Shown: one piece after another, positions 17,022-26,054 of the stretch
Layout of the letters: the number at the start of each line of letters is the position of its first letter
Numbering within the stretch: the stretch's first letter is position 1
NCBI RefSeq assembly: GCF_008365385.1
Contig: NZ_QOVF01000001.1
Coordinates: forward strand, 1,116,001 to 1,180,000
DNA: 64,000 bases
Direction of reading: 5' to 3'
Source: Halopseudomonas laoshanensis
GTDB lineage: Bacteria > Pseudomonadota > Gammaproteobacteria > Pseudomonadales > Pseudomonadaceae
The notes under the pieces: model-generated
Told to the model about the DNA's origin: nothing
Seen by the model: the letters and a program-made list of their open reading frames with translations, nothing else
The model's database searches: none
Translations under genes and position numbers: made by a program

Positions 17022-19634
17022 ATGCGTCTTCCTTCTCGCGCTAAACAGGCCGTGCCAGCCGCGCTGGCGTTACTGGTTGCCGGTTGTGCCGCACCGGTTT
17101 CCGGCCCGGTTGCCTATCACGACACCACACCACGACTGGCTGAGGCGCGCGCTGAAACGCGTGCCAGCTTTGAATGCGGCGGTGCGCTGCCAGCGGTACA
17201 CCGGCAGATCTGTGCCAGTGACGAGCTGTCGTCCCTGGATAAACAGCTGACAGACCAGTACCAACGCGCTGCGAACCAGCTGGATACCGCTGGCGGGTTG
17301 TTGTTGGAGGCCAACCAGCGTCAATGGATGCTCAGTAGAGCCGCACATTGCGGTTTGACTGCGCAAAGCGGTACCAAGGTGGAAGCGGACCCAGCCGCCA
17401 TCATGTGCCTGGAGCAGATGTATCGCCAGCGCCGGCAACAGCTGAGCAGTTGGTCTGCCCCGGCGATGACTGCCGATAGTCGTCAGGTCGCCCACGCCTA
17501 TGCCAGCTATGTCGAGTACCGCTTGGCCGATAGCCGTGAACCCGCGCTGTGCTCAGCGCTGACCGAGCAGTTGAATCAGGATCTCCAGCGCCATGGGCTG
17601 CCGGACCCATCGCGGCTACCTGGGGTAAAACTGCTCGCAGGCAGTAATGGCGAGAGCACCACGGCAGTGGTTGACGGGCGAGAAATTCGCGTGGATTTGC
17701 ACAACGCCGGCCCCTACGCCGGTTATCAGACCCGTGCCCGCGGCGTGCTGATTAATGGTCAGCCGGTGATGGACGACCATACCTTGCCGCGTTGGGTCGC
17801 CGAGCAATCCAACTACGGTGGCAGAGCCTATGCATCATCATCTCAGACCGGTGACTACGGCTCCATCGACGTGTTTCAGCGTGATGGCAGGACCCTGTTG
17901 TTGGCCAACGAAACCTGGGGTTTCTATTCACCTGCAGCCCGGGGCGAGTCGGCATTCAGCGGGGTTTATCAAATCTCGGGGCAGGGAGTGCAGCCACTGT
18001 GCCTGTTCCAGACTTACCTCACCCCCCCGCGCACCAATACCCTGGCCGGCATGCCAGCCTATGCCGCATTGGAAAAGGAACTGAACAGGGTGGCCGGCGA
18101 CCCATTGCCAGGCTATGCGCAACATGAACGGCGCGACAATTTTCAGAGCTGGAAGGAACGCCAGTGGACTCTATTGAATTTGCCACTGCTGGGCGCTGAT
18201 GCATTGACTCGCTACCATCGTGAAGCCGCAATCTATCATCGCAACGACCAGGCTCTGGATGCGTTTTTCAACTGGTCCGAGCGTAATCTGGGCGCCAAAA
18301 CCCTGTATCGCAAAGTCATGCCCATGTTGCGCCCAGCGCATCAGGAACTGGTCCAGATGTTTGCTGCGCAAGGTCTGAATGCTGCCGAGAGTGAAGCTGC
18401 GGCAAATCTGTTGTTCCATGAAACTCTGGCCAGGAGCATGGAAAACCTTGCGCCACCCGCGACCGTGCCAGGTTTGCCTCTGACGCCGCAGGAGCCCTAT
18501 CAGCCACGGTACGCCATAGCACCTGCGGCCGGGGCGCTCGAACAGGGGCGGAACTTCGCCACCTTGTACAGCGTGGTGCTGAATAATGCACCCGCCAACG
18601 TGATTCGCGACTTCATTGCCTATGAAACCGACACCTTCGGCGAGGAGCGGGGCGTAGGACCGGACCAGAGCCCGGCACTGATGGTGGCAGTAGGCAATCC
18701 CGACAGTCTGGAACTGCTTTTACAGCAAGGCTTCGATCCGAATGCGGCGAACCAGTGGGGCAAAACCCCATTGATGACGGCTGCCGAGTTGAACCTGTTG
18801 CCGGGTGCTCGCCGTTTGATCGAAGCGGGCGCCAATGTGCACGCGCAAACCCGGCGAGTTGAGTTCGCCGGAGTCGGCGGGCCTGATCGTCAGGAAGCAG
18901 AGCAGGGCAGACGTACAGCTTTGCTGATTGCTGCAAGTAACGCCGATGCTGCGTTGATCGATTTGCTGGTCAGTGCCGGCGCTGCCGCGCAGGCCTGGGA
19001 CGGATACCATCAGCAGGTGTGCGCGGCACTTGATGGCAATCAGCAATTGTCTGATGCCGAGCGCGCTCGTTTAAAAGCGCCGCTTTGCGCCAATGTGTAT
19101 ACACCGCCGCCGCCGTCACAACAGGCCGTGGTCGACATACGTGCGGGCGATACGCTGATCCTGCGTGACACTGGCGTGGACTACCGCATACGGCTGATCG
19201 AACGGCAGCCCATGCACCTGTTCGGGCGCAACATGCAGTTGACACCGGAACGTTTGCGCGAAGATATGGGCGGCATTGCCCGGCAGGTGGGCATGTCTGC
19301 AGTGCGCCGCGGGAAAATGAAGATCGTCGGCCCGCTGACCCTAGCCTTTGCCGACCTGGGCGCTATTACCGAAAACAGTCTGCCGATGCTGGTCAGTTTT
19401 CCGGTTACTGCGGTAGGTGCTGCGAATGTTGCCAACTACGTTCTGGAACAAAAACCGCTGCAACGTGTCTTGAGTGTTGACTATGATCCGGAGCGGGCTG
19501 ATGCGGAAAGTACCTGGCGAGCCCTGTTCAGCGCCGCGCTGACCCAAGGCTTCACCCCGTCGCAACAGGGCTACGTTGTGATCCACACCCGCGGGGGGCA
19601 ACGCACCGAGTATCAGTTAGTCGTCACTGAATAG
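17022..19634 (+). CDS. Large lipoprotein with LprI-like and ankyrin-repeat regions
   Basis: About 870 residues. The start is the ATG at 17022, with AGGAG six bases upstream, rather than the ATG at 16998. It opens a lipoprotein signal ending LLVAGC. Next comes an LprI/DUF1311-like segment of about 90 residues (FECGGALPAVHRQICASDEL, then CLEQMYRQRRQQL) with paired cysteines. The long middle part is unrecognised. Around residues 550-680 lie ankyrin-like repeats (QWGKTPLMTAAELNLLPGARRLIEAGANVHA). The C-terminal 200 residues are also unrecognised. It follows the tonB-like gene immediately. LprI-type domains in other proteins inhibit lysozyme; a role here is inference. Confidence 0.7.
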   Translation: MRLPSRAKQAVPAALALLVAGCAAPVSGPVAYHDTTPRLAEARAETRASFECGGALPAVHRQICASDELSSLDKQLTDQYQRAANQLDTAGGLLLEANQRQWMLSRAAHCGLTAQSGTKVEADPAAIMCLEQMYRQRRQQLSSWSAPAMTADSRQVAHAYASYVEYRLADSREPALCSALTEQLNQDLQRHGLPDPSRLPGVKLLAGSNGESTTAVVDGREIRVDLHNAGPYAGYQTRARGVLINGQPVMDDHTLPRWVAEQSNYGGRAYASSSQTGDYGSIDVFQRDGRTLLLANETWGFYSPAARGESAFSGVYQISGQGVQPLCLFQTYLTPPRTNTLAGMPAYAALEKELNRVAGDPLPGYAQHERRDNFQSWKERQWTLLNLPLLGADALTRYHREAAIYHRNDQALDAFFNWSERNLGAKTLYRKVMPMLRPAHQELVQMFAAQGLNAAESEAAANLLFHETLARSMENLAPPATVPGLPLTPQEPYQPRYAIAPAAGALEQGRNFATLYSVVLNNAPANVIRDFIAYETDTFGEERGVGPDQSPALMVAVGNPDSLELLLQQGFDPNAANQWGKTPLMTAAELNLLPGARRLIEAGANVHAQTRRVEFAGVGGPDRQEAEQGRRTALLIAASNADAALIDLLVSAGAAAQAWDGYHQQVCAALDGNQQLSDAERARLKAPLCANVYTPPPPSQQAVVDIRAGDTLILRDTGVDYRIRLIERQPMHLFGRNMQLTPERLREDMGGIARQVGMSAVRRGKMKIVGPLTLAFADLGAITENSLPMLVSFPVTAVGAANVANYVLEQKPLQRVLSVDYDPERADAESTWRALFSAALTQGFTPSQQGYVVIHTRGGQRTEYQLVVTE

Positions 19635-19648
19635 TGGTTTGGGTATGC

Positions 19649-19671
19649 GGCTGGTAGTATGACTGCCAGCC
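19649..19671 (+). terminator. Stem-loop at the end of the exbBD-tonB-lipoprotein operon
   Basis: GGCTGGTAG (19649-19657) pairs with CTGCCAGCC (19663-19671) through one wobble pair and a 5-base loop, 14 bp after the lipoprotein stop. The following CCTTTC is a poor T-run, so termination is plausible but weak. Confidence 0.45.
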
Positions 19672-19696
19672 CCTTTCAGACGATAACGAGAGCGCC

Positions 19697-21238
19697 ATGC
19701 GCCTAAAAAAATACCTTCTGGTTGGTAGTATTTCTGCACTGTTTATTGGTTTGACCGCTTGCGCCACCCCACTGCCGGAGCACGATGTCTCCCCGAGTTA
19801 TGCGATAGATGTGCCGGCCCAGGGGTTGCTGAGCACCTATATGCGTCAACAACCGGTAGATGATCTGAAAAAATCCGGGTTCTACATGCTTGATCGTGGC
19901 GTAGATGCGTTGTCTGCGCGCTTGCAACTGATCGACATGACCGAGACCACCCTTGATCTGCAGTATTACATTTACAGTGGTGACGTTACTGGTGGGTTGA
20001 TCGCCGAGCGGATACTCGCAGCGGCAGACCGGGGCGTACGTGTGCGCATCCTGCTGGATGACATTGGCAACAGCATGTCAGACAAGGCTGTGGCGACGCT
20101 CGACAGGCATACCAATATTGAACTGCGGCTGTTCAATCCGGTGAGTATGCGCAACAAGTGGTTCAAGTTGCCGAGCAAAATCGTTGAATTTGGCCGTATC
20201 AACAACCGTATGCATAACAAGCTGATGGTCGCCGATAATCTGGCGATGATCACTGGTGGCCGTAACATCGGCGATGAATATTACACGCTTAGCGAGCGGG
20301 ATTTTCAGGACATAGATCTGCTGGGGATCGGCCCGATCAGTCAGGAGGCCTCCGAAAGCTTTGACGCTTTCTGGAATAGCCCGCTGTCGATTCCTGCCAG
20401 CGTGGTCTACGAAAATGCCAAACAGGGAACCTTGAACCGTATGCGCAAGGGCTTGGCTTCACATCGCGAGCGCCAGGCACAGAAACCCTACATTCAAGCG
20501 ATGGAGGACTCCTCGTTCAGCAAGTCGCTGATTGAAGGGCGCCTGAAACTGTACTGGGGCCACTCCGACTGGCTGGCGGATCCGCCGTCCAAGGCTGATG
20601 CACACTCCCCGAACAGCGAAGATCCCTATCTGGCCCGTATTCTGGGAAACCACCTGCTGGATGTGCATTCCGAAGTGCTGATGAAGTCCGCTTACTTCAT
20701 TCCCGGTCAACGGGGCGTTGAGGCGCTGACCGGCGTAGTGGCGCAGGGAGCTGATGTGTCTGTGCTGACCAATTCATTGGCGACCACGGATGTTCTGGCC
20801 GTGCACAGCAGTTACGCCCCCTATCGAGTACCGTTGCTCAAAGGCGGCGTCAAATTGTGGGAATTGCAACCCATGGCGGCCAAGCAGACGCGACCCAACA
20901 CTTTTATCAGTGAGTCTGTGGCGAGCTTGCACGCAAAGAGTTTTGTGTTTGATCGCTACAAGCTCTTTATTGGCTCTATCAATATCGATCCGCGCTCCAT
21001 TGAGCTGAATACGGAAGCTGGGGTGATGGTGTATCAGAAGGAGTTGTCCGAGAAGCTGGCTGATCTGTTCCAACGCTGGACTGAGGATGACTACGCGTTC
21101 GAGCTGCGCCTGGGTGAAGGCGACAGACTTGAATGGCACACCAAGGATCAGACCTGGACCTCAGAACCAGAGGCGGGACGAATCCGCCGTTTCATGTCCT
21201 GGATGCTTGATTGGTTGCCCATCGAAGACCAGTTATAA
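19697..21238 (+). CDS. Phospholipase D-family lipoprotein
   Basis: 513 residues. A lipoprotein signal ends LTAC (Cys22). Two HxKxxxxD motifs are intact: HNKLMVAD (His173, Lys175, Asp180) and HAKSFVFD (His412, Lys414, Asp419), each followed by the expected GG/GS and N residues. Enzymes of this family hydrolyse or transfer phosphodiesters; ClsC-type cardiolipin synthases are the closest known parallels, but this one is predicted to be lipid-anchored outside the inner membrane. It may remodel phospholipids in the periplasm or outer membrane. It stands alone after the TonB operon. Confidence 0.85.
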   Translation: MRLKKYLLVGSISALFIGLTACATPLPEHDVSPSYAIDVPAQGLLSTYMRQQPVDDLKKSGFYMLDRGVDALSARLQLIDMTETTLDLQYYIYSGDVTGGLIAERILAAADRGVRVRILLDDIGNSMSDKAVATLDRHTNIELRLFNPVSMRNKWFKLPSKIVEFGRINNRMHNKLMVADNLAMITGGRNIGDEYYTLSERDFQDIDLLGIGPISQEASESFDAFWNSPLSIPASVVYENAKQGTLNRMRKGLASHRERQAQKPYIQAMEDSSFSKSLIEGRLKLYWGHSDWLADPPSKADAHSPNSEDPYLARILGNHLLDVHSEVLMKSAYFIPGQRGVEALTGVVAQGADVSVLTNSLATTDVLAVHSSYAPYRVPLLKGGVKLWELQPMAAKQTRPNTFISESVASLHAKSFVFDRYKLFIGSINIDPRSIELNTEAGVMVYQKELSEKLADLFQRWTEDDYAFELRLGEGDRLEWHTKDQTWTSEPEAGRIRRFMSWMLDWLPIEDQL

Positions 21239-21243
21239 CGCCC

Positions 21244-21402
21244 TCAGCGAGGCGGCGTTTTGTGCTCTTTACCGCTGGCGGCGGCATCGGCCTGAGTCTG
21301 CACAGCAGGACGGGCCGGTGCTTGCTGTGCACGGTCCGCGATCGCCATGTGGGCCGACATAAGGGTGGCAGTGATAGTAATGGGCAGCATATATACGCGC
21401 AT
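21244..21402 (-). CDS. Small predicted exported peptide, 52 residues
   Basis: The reading frame begins MRVYMLPITITATLMSAHMA and ends in GKEHKTPPR. The first 20-22 residues are hydrophobic with an AxA-like MAIA end, so it may be exported; the remainder is polar and Ala/Gln/Pro-rich. GAGG lies eight bases before the ATG at 21402. It fills the space between two phospholipase D-family genes and reads away from a Fur-box-like site at 21482-21496. A candidate promoter TTGCTG/TAGCCT with 17-bp spacing lies between them. I recognise no family. The ribosome binding site and Fur-like site are the main arguments that it is real. Confidence 0.5.
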   Translation of the reverse strand: MRVYMLPITITATLMSAHMAIADRAQQAPARPAVQTQADAAASGKEHKTPPR

Positions 21403-21481
21403 GAGCGGGCCTCACTGAAATAAACAAGAATCAATCTCAACTAGAGGCTAGCACCGCGTTTTGCTGGCAGCAAGGTGCGGG

Positions 21482-21496
21482 TGAGAATTATTTTCA
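21482..21496 (-). promoter_or_regulatory. Fur-box-like palindrome
   Basis: On the minus strand the sequence is TGAAAATAATTCTCA. It matches the 7-1-7 Fur consensus TGATAATNATTATCA at 12 of 14 fixed positions. It lies about 80 bp upstream of the small-peptide start, directly before a candidate promoter, and 3 bp beyond the cls stop codon. Confidence 0.6.
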
Positions 21497-21498
21497 TT

Positions 21499-22941
21499 TC
21501 AGAGCAAAGGACTCATAAAAAACATCAAGCGCTCCAGCATGCGCGCAGGTCTGCCGCGTTGCTGCCACACTGTTCGCTCGACCGACTGGCTAGCGGCCGC
21601 GTAGGATTCCAGTAATGACTTGATCCCGGCACAGCTTTCTCTACCGAACAGTGCGACTGTCAGTTCGAAATTGAGCTGCAGGCTGCGAATATCCAGATTG
21701 AGACTGCCGACCAACGCCAATTCATCGTCCATCAACATGGCTTTGGTATGCAGCAGTCCGCCATCGAACTGTTTGATATCAGCCCCGGCTTCCAGCAGCA
21801 ACTCAAAATACGAGCGGCTGGCCCAGTGCACCATCAGTGAGTCAACGCGCTTGGGCAATAAGACTGTGACCGCCACACCGCGCCGAGCGGCCTGGCAGAG
21901 AGCGTCGAAAATGGCCTCTGAGGGCACAAAGTAGGGCGTACTGATAACGATGCTGCGGTTCGCTCGGTAGATGCTCGACAGGACCGCCTGACCGATCATG
22001 TCTTCCCCCACCCCTGGGCCGGAAGGAATGATCGACAGCCAACTATTGCAGGCGTCAGGGGCGGGGTAATAATCCGGCAGATTTCGCTGCCCGGTTTCTA
22101 CTTCCCAATCCCAGGCAAAGACCTTCGCCAATCCAGTTGCCGCCTGGCCGTCCAGTCGCAGCATGACGTCAATCCAGGGCGCCGATTTTGACTTCCGCTT
22201 GAACAATAGTGGGTCGGCCATGTTCATTGAGCCGGTATAGGCGATCCGATCATCGATGATCAGCACCTTGCGGTGCATGCGCAGGTCAATGCGCTGAACC
22301 AGAGCGCGCAATAACTTGACCGGCATGGCAGGCACCACTTCGATCCCGGCTTTGATCATCTGGTTACGCCATTTGGAGCGGAAAAACTGGCGGCTGCCGG
22401 CGTGGTCGATAAGCAGGCTGACTTTAACCCCACGCTGGCTGGCTTCAATTAGCTGGCGAGCCACTTCATCTGCTCTGCCGCCGAGATGCCAGATGTAGGT
22501 TTCGATGCGGATGCTTTCAGTCGCACTCTGGATATCGCTAATCAGACTGCTGAAAATGGTGTCCGGCGAAGCCAGTACCTGCATGTTCGAATAGCCCAGC
22601 GTACCCAAGCCCATGCGCGCAGCTAGAATCTGATGCACCGCGTAGGCAAGGTGTCCGCCGGGCAGCGGGATATCGTCATTACAGAAGCGGCTGTTGAGGT
22701 TTTCCAGATAAGGTTCGATCATCGCCTGGGCGCGTGCGGCGCGTTTGCGGCCCATGCTCAACTCACCGAGCAACAGATAAAGAATGGCGCCCACCAGAGG
22801 CAGTATGTAGATCACCAATAGCCAGGCTAGCGTGCCGCTGACCGGCCGACGGAAGATGACGACGCGAATGGTGACTGTTGCAGTGAGCAGCCAGTAAAGA
22901 ACGGCAATAACCAAACCGATTATATTTTGCAGGTTGTCCAT
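21499..22941 (-). CDS. cls: Cardiolipin synthase
   Basis: 480 residues, the standard ClsA length. Two N-terminal membrane helices (NIIGLVIAVLYWLLTATVTI and WLLVIYILPLVGAILYLLLG) precede two phospholipase D domains. The HxKxxxxD motifs are intact: HRKVLIID (His223, Lys225, Asp230) and HTKAMLMD (His398, Lys400, Asp405). It condenses two phosphatidylglycerol molecules to cardiolipin and glycerol at the inner membrane. The gene is convergent with the lipoprotein-type PLD gene, with the small-peptide gene between them. Confidence 0.93.
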   Translation of the reverse strand: MDNLQNIIGLVIAVLYWLLTATVTIRVVIFRRPVSGTLAWLLVIYILPLVGAILYLLLGELSMGRKRAARAQAMIEPYLENLNSRFCNDDIPLPGGHLAYAVHQILAARMGLGTLGYSNMQVLASPDTIFSSLISDIQSATESIRIETYIWHLGGRADEVARQLIEASQRGVKVSLLIDHAGSRQFFRSKWRNQMIKAGIEVVPAMPVKLLRALVQRIDLRMHRKVLIIDDRIAYTGSMNMADPLLFKRKSKSAPWIDVMLRLDGQAATGLAKVFAWDWEVETGQRNLPDYYPAPDACNSWLSIIPSGPGVGEDMIGQAVLSSIYRANRSIVISTPYFVPSEAIFDALCQAARRGVAVTVLLPKRVDSLMVHWASRSYFELLLEAGADIKQFDGGLLHTKAMLMDDELALVGSLNLDIRSLQLNFELTVALFGRESCAGIKSLLESYAAASQSVERTVWQQRGRPARMLERLMFFMSPLL

Positions 22942-23038
22942 CGAAGTCCGTAGCGGTGCGTTGCCAAGCGTTATCAGATGGCCAATCTAACAGGCTTTCG
23001 GTAGGCTTGTAAGCATCTGATCCTTAGAGAGAACTTCC

Positions 23039-25006
23039 ATGCTGCCTTTTACCCTGGTGGGCCGACTGCGCTACATTCTTGAGCGACAACTGGTCAAAGG
23101 TGCGCATTATCAGTTGATGGTGGTGGCCATATTTATCGGGCTGATTTCGTTGATCGGAGGCTGGTTGGCCTGGCCTTCCGCCGCAGCGGATATGCCCTTG
23201 GCCGATTCAGTCTGGTGGGCCTTTTTGCGCCTGACCGACCCGGGTTATCTGGGTGATGATCAGGGCACCTGGCGCCGTATCGTTTCCACTGCACTGACGA
23301 TCATGGGTTATGTGGTGTTCATGGGCACGCTGGTCGCCATCATGACGCGCTGGCTGATCAGCAGCATGGCAACCCTGGAACAGGGCCTGACGCCGGTCAC
23401 CATCCGCAATCACGTGGTCATCCTCGGCTGGACCAACCGAACCATTCCGTTGATCCGCGAGATTCTCGATACTGCCGGCGGTATCCAGCGCTTACTGCTG
23501 GCCAGAGAAACCAAACGGGTACGTCTGGTGATTCTTGCCGATGAGGTGAACACCAAGCGCATGCAGGAAATGCGCGATGAGCCGGGTATTGGTAGGCACG
23601 GCAAACACATCATTTTGCGCTCAGGCACCGCTCTGCAGCCTGAGGCGCTGCATCGCGTTGCCTGCATGCAAGCGACAGTGGTGATGATCCCGGGCCGCTC
23701 ACAAGGCGGCACGGATCTGGTTACCGGGGATATGGAGACCATCAAGGCGCTGCTTACCCTGCAAGCGCATGCGCATCTGACCCGACAACCCCCGCCATAT
23801 GTAGTTGCGGAAATAGAAGATGTGCGCAAGGTGAAGATCATGCGCCGCGCCTATAAAGGGCCGATGGAGATTCTGGCCAGTGATGCCATCGTCAGCCGGC
23901 TGATGGCGCAATCGATTATTCATCCGGGACTGCCGGAATTTTTTGCCGAGGTAATGTCGGTTCACGACGGCAACGAGTTTTATGTGCGCTCCAGCGATGG
24001 CTGCCAGGGCGCGAGCCTGGCCGAGGTCGCTGCCACCTGTCCTGCGGCGATCGTGTGCGGCATCATGCGCCCGGAGGGCGAGCAATGGCGTTCCATGCTT
24101 AACGCACCTTCCAGCGAGATCGTTGGCCCTGGAGACAAGCTGGTCATGCTTGCGCGCCAATATGCAGATGCTGACCCGGTACAGAAAACCATTGAAAAAC
24201 TCCGCCTCTTGGAGCGGCCTGCGGGGACTTTTCCACCGCGTAATGCTGCGGCGGGGCGGGACCTGAAAGTCCTGATTCTCGGTTGGAACAACCGCCTGCC
24301 GGCACTCATCGACGAACTTGCTTCCTACAGCCCACAACGGTTTCAGGTTCAGGTGCTGTCTACCCTGGATACGGCGCTGCAGCGCGCGACGATTGCCCGG
24401 TACAGCGAGAGAACCGCGCAGGTCACATGCGAGCATATGCAGGGTGACTTCATGCTTGAGGGCTTGCTGAAACCGGTGCTGGAGCGTGGTTGGGACAGCA
24501 TACTGCTGATCTCCAGTGATCTGCTGGCGTCCGGTGAAGAGGCGGATGCGCGGGCAATGGTCGGTTATATGGTGGTAGACGAGTTGCTCAAGGGCGCAAG
24601 CAAGCGGCCACAATTGTTACTTGAACTAAGCGACCCATCCAACGAAGCGCTAGTGGTGCGTAATCGCGGCGAGTGCATTATCAGCCCGATGATTCTCAGT
24701 CACCTGATGGCGCAGATCGCCCAGCGCCGGGAGCTAAGCCTGGTTATCGAAGATCTGTTTACTGCTGGCGGCCCAGAAATTCTCTACCGGTCACAAGCCG
24801 ATTACCCTATGCACAGTGTGAATAACTTTGCTGACCTGGAAGCCGTTGCCGCGTTGAACGGCGAAACCGCTTTGGGGGTTTACCGGCATGATCCCGACGA
24901 TGATGGGCGTCGCTTGCAGCTCAACCCACCACGTAATATTCCGCTGAAGCTCAAGCCAGGTGATCAACTGGTTATTCTGACTACGGTCGAAGCAGTGCAG
25001 GCCTAG
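23039..25006 (+). CDS. CASTOR/POLLUX-related ion channel
   Basis: 655 residues. Three N-terminal helices include a pore-like segment SVWWAFLRLTDPGYLGDD; the loop differs from the TVGYG filter of classical potassium channels and resembles the CASTOR/POLLUX/DMI1 type. Two tandem RCK-like cytoplasmic units follow, beginning VTIRNHVVILGWTNRTIPLI and DLKVLILGWNNRLPALIDEL, with TrkA-like LKPGDQLVIL near the C-terminus. Plant members conduct cations; bacterial roles are unclear. It is convergent with tusE, with 2 bp between stops. Confidence 0.85.
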   Translation: MLPFTLVGRLRYILERQLVKGAHYQLMVVAIFIGLISLIGGWLAWPSAAADMPLADSVWWAFLRLTDPGYLGDDQGTWRRIVSTALTIMGYVVFMGTLVAIMTRWLISSMATLEQGLTPVTIRNHVVILGWTNRTIPLIREILDTAGGIQRLLLARETKRVRLVILADEVNTKRMQEMRDEPGIGRHGKHIILRSGTALQPEALHRVACMQATVVMIPGRSQGGTDLVTGDMETIKALLTLQAHAHLTRQPPPYVVAEIEDVRKVKIMRRAYKGPMEILASDAIVSRLMAQSIIHPGLPEFFAEVMSVHDGNEFYVRSSDGCQGASLAEVAATCPAAIVCGIMRPEGEQWRSMLNAPSSEIVGPGDKLVMLARQYADADPVQKTIEKLRLLERPAGTFPPRNAAAGRDLKVLILGWNNRLPALIDELASYSPQRFQVQVLSTLDTALQRATIARYSERTAQVTCEHMQGDFMLEGLLKPVLERGWDSILLISSDLLASGEEADARAMVGYMVVDELLKGASKRPQLLLELSDPSNEALVVRNRGECIISPMILSHLMAQIAQRRELSLVIEDLFTAGGPEILYRSQADYPMHSVNNFADLEAVAALNGETALGVYRHDPDDDGRRLQLNPPRNIPLKLKPGDQLVILTTVEAVQA

Positions 25007-25008
25007 TA

Positions 25009-25338
25009 CTATAAGCAATTGTCCGGCTTCGGCAGGCCGGCAATTTTGCTCGCCAGTTTAGCTGGGCTACCGGGAAACAGGCGCAGCAGGTAAAGGCTAT
25101 TACCTTTGTCGGCCCCGAGCTGTTGGGCCAGATATTTGACCAAGGGGCGCATTGCCGGAGATAGCTGGTACTGCAGGTAAAACTGGCGAAGCAACAGTAT
25201 GACTTCAAGGTGCTCCGGGCCAAAAGCGATACCCTCGCGTTGCGCCAGGAGGGCAGCGAGCGGCTCGGACCAGTCATCCCGATCAATTAGAAAGCCTTCG
25301 TCATCCAGCGGTATGCACTGCTCTCCAAGCTGAATCAT
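25009..25338 (-). CDS. tusE: Sulfurtransferase TusE (DsrC-like)
   Basis: 109 residues from the ATG at 25338; an upstream ATG at 25377 would overlap tusB and lacks family support. The chain has FLIDRDDWSEPLA, EHLEVILLLRQFY, RPLVKYLAQQLGADKG and the conserved penultimate cysteine in PDNCL. TusE accepts persulfide sulfur from TusBCD and passes it to MnmA for the 2-thiouridine at the wobble position of tRNA-Lys, Glu and Gln. It is the last gene of the tusDCBE operon, 5 bp after tusB. Confidence 0.92.
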   Translation of the reverse strand: MIQLGEQCIPLDDEGFLIDRDDWSEPLAALLAQREGIAFGPEHLEVILLLRQFYLQYQLSPAMRPLVKYLAQQLGADKGNSLYLLRLFPGSPAKLASKIAGLPKPDNCL

Positions 25339-25343
25339 CGTAC

Positions 25344-25643
25344 TCACCAGCTGACTACCTTGGGAAATTTTGCGCAAATGGCAACCATGCCCAGGTAATC
25401 GATCACCTCTACCCGGGCGGGCAGGTCATCCAATGGCAAGCCCCGAGCCAGGACATCCGCCTCCAATACATAAAACTGCACCGCAGCGGGCACCAGGCTA
25501 AGTTGTGCGGCCGTTGCCGAGTCTCGCAGCAATGCGTAAACCGCCTCTTCGGTCAGCAGCACGCCATCTTCGCCAGCCAGTACACGGAGGCAACTCGCAA
25601 AACGGCCATCTGAGTGGGGTGAATGCCTGAGAATATGCAGCAT
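25344..25643 (-). CDS. tusB: Sulfurtransferase complex subunit TusB (DsrH-like)
   Basis: 99 residues, beginning MLHILRHSP, the usual TusB start, and ending AKFPKVVSW, which fits the family's C-terminal tryptophan. TusB joins TusC and TusD in a heterohexamer that carries sulfur to TusE. The gap to tusC is 56 bp, longer than elsewhere in the operon. Confidence 0.88.
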   Translation of the reverse strand: MLHILRHSPHSDGRFASCLRVLAGEDGVLLTEEAVYALLRDSATAAQLSLVPAAVQFYVLEADVLARGLPLDDLPARVEVIDYLGMVAICAKFPKVVSW

Positions 25644-25699
25644 ATGTTTCTATCGGCCTCCAGGACGTTGACCTTGACGTGGCGTTTCAATGCGGCAAT

Positions 25700-26053
25700 T
25701 CACAAAGACACTACCTGGTCATAATGGGCTAGCAGATGGGCGATCTGCACGCTGTCTACAGCGCGGCAATCAAGCGCACACTGCCTGCTTTGAATGCCGC
25801 GTTCGGTCAGCGAGTGCTGGCACACCAGCACCTCCTCGACACCGTAGAGATCCAGAGCCTGCAAATTGGCTGCCAGCGACTTCTGCCCGACTGCAGAGGC
25901 ATCCTGCCCCTTGAGCAACTGCAGTACGCCGTCCTCCATGAATAGCAGAGCGGTCGGCACACCAAAGGCGGCAGCAGCGAGCACCATATCCAATGCTTCG
26001 CGCGCGGCCAGACGGGCAGGGGGGTGACGACTGATAACCAGCAGGCTTTTCAT
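25700..26053 (-). CDS. tusC: Sulfurtransferase complex subunit TusC (DsrF-like)
   Basis: 117 residues from the ATG at 26053 (MKSLLVISRHPP). The frame stays open upstream, but that part is antisense to nothing known and lies inside tusD, so the family start is preferred. GVPTALLFMEDGVLQLLKGQ is the typical TusC centre. It is spaced 1 bp from tusD. Confidence 0.9.
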   Translation of the reverse strand: MKSLLVISRHPPARLAAREALDMVLAAAAFGVPTALLFMEDGVLQLLKGQDASAVGQKSLAANLQALDLYGVEEVLVCQHSLTERGIQSRQCALDCRAVDSVQIAHLLAHYDQVVSL

Positions 26054-26054
26054 C

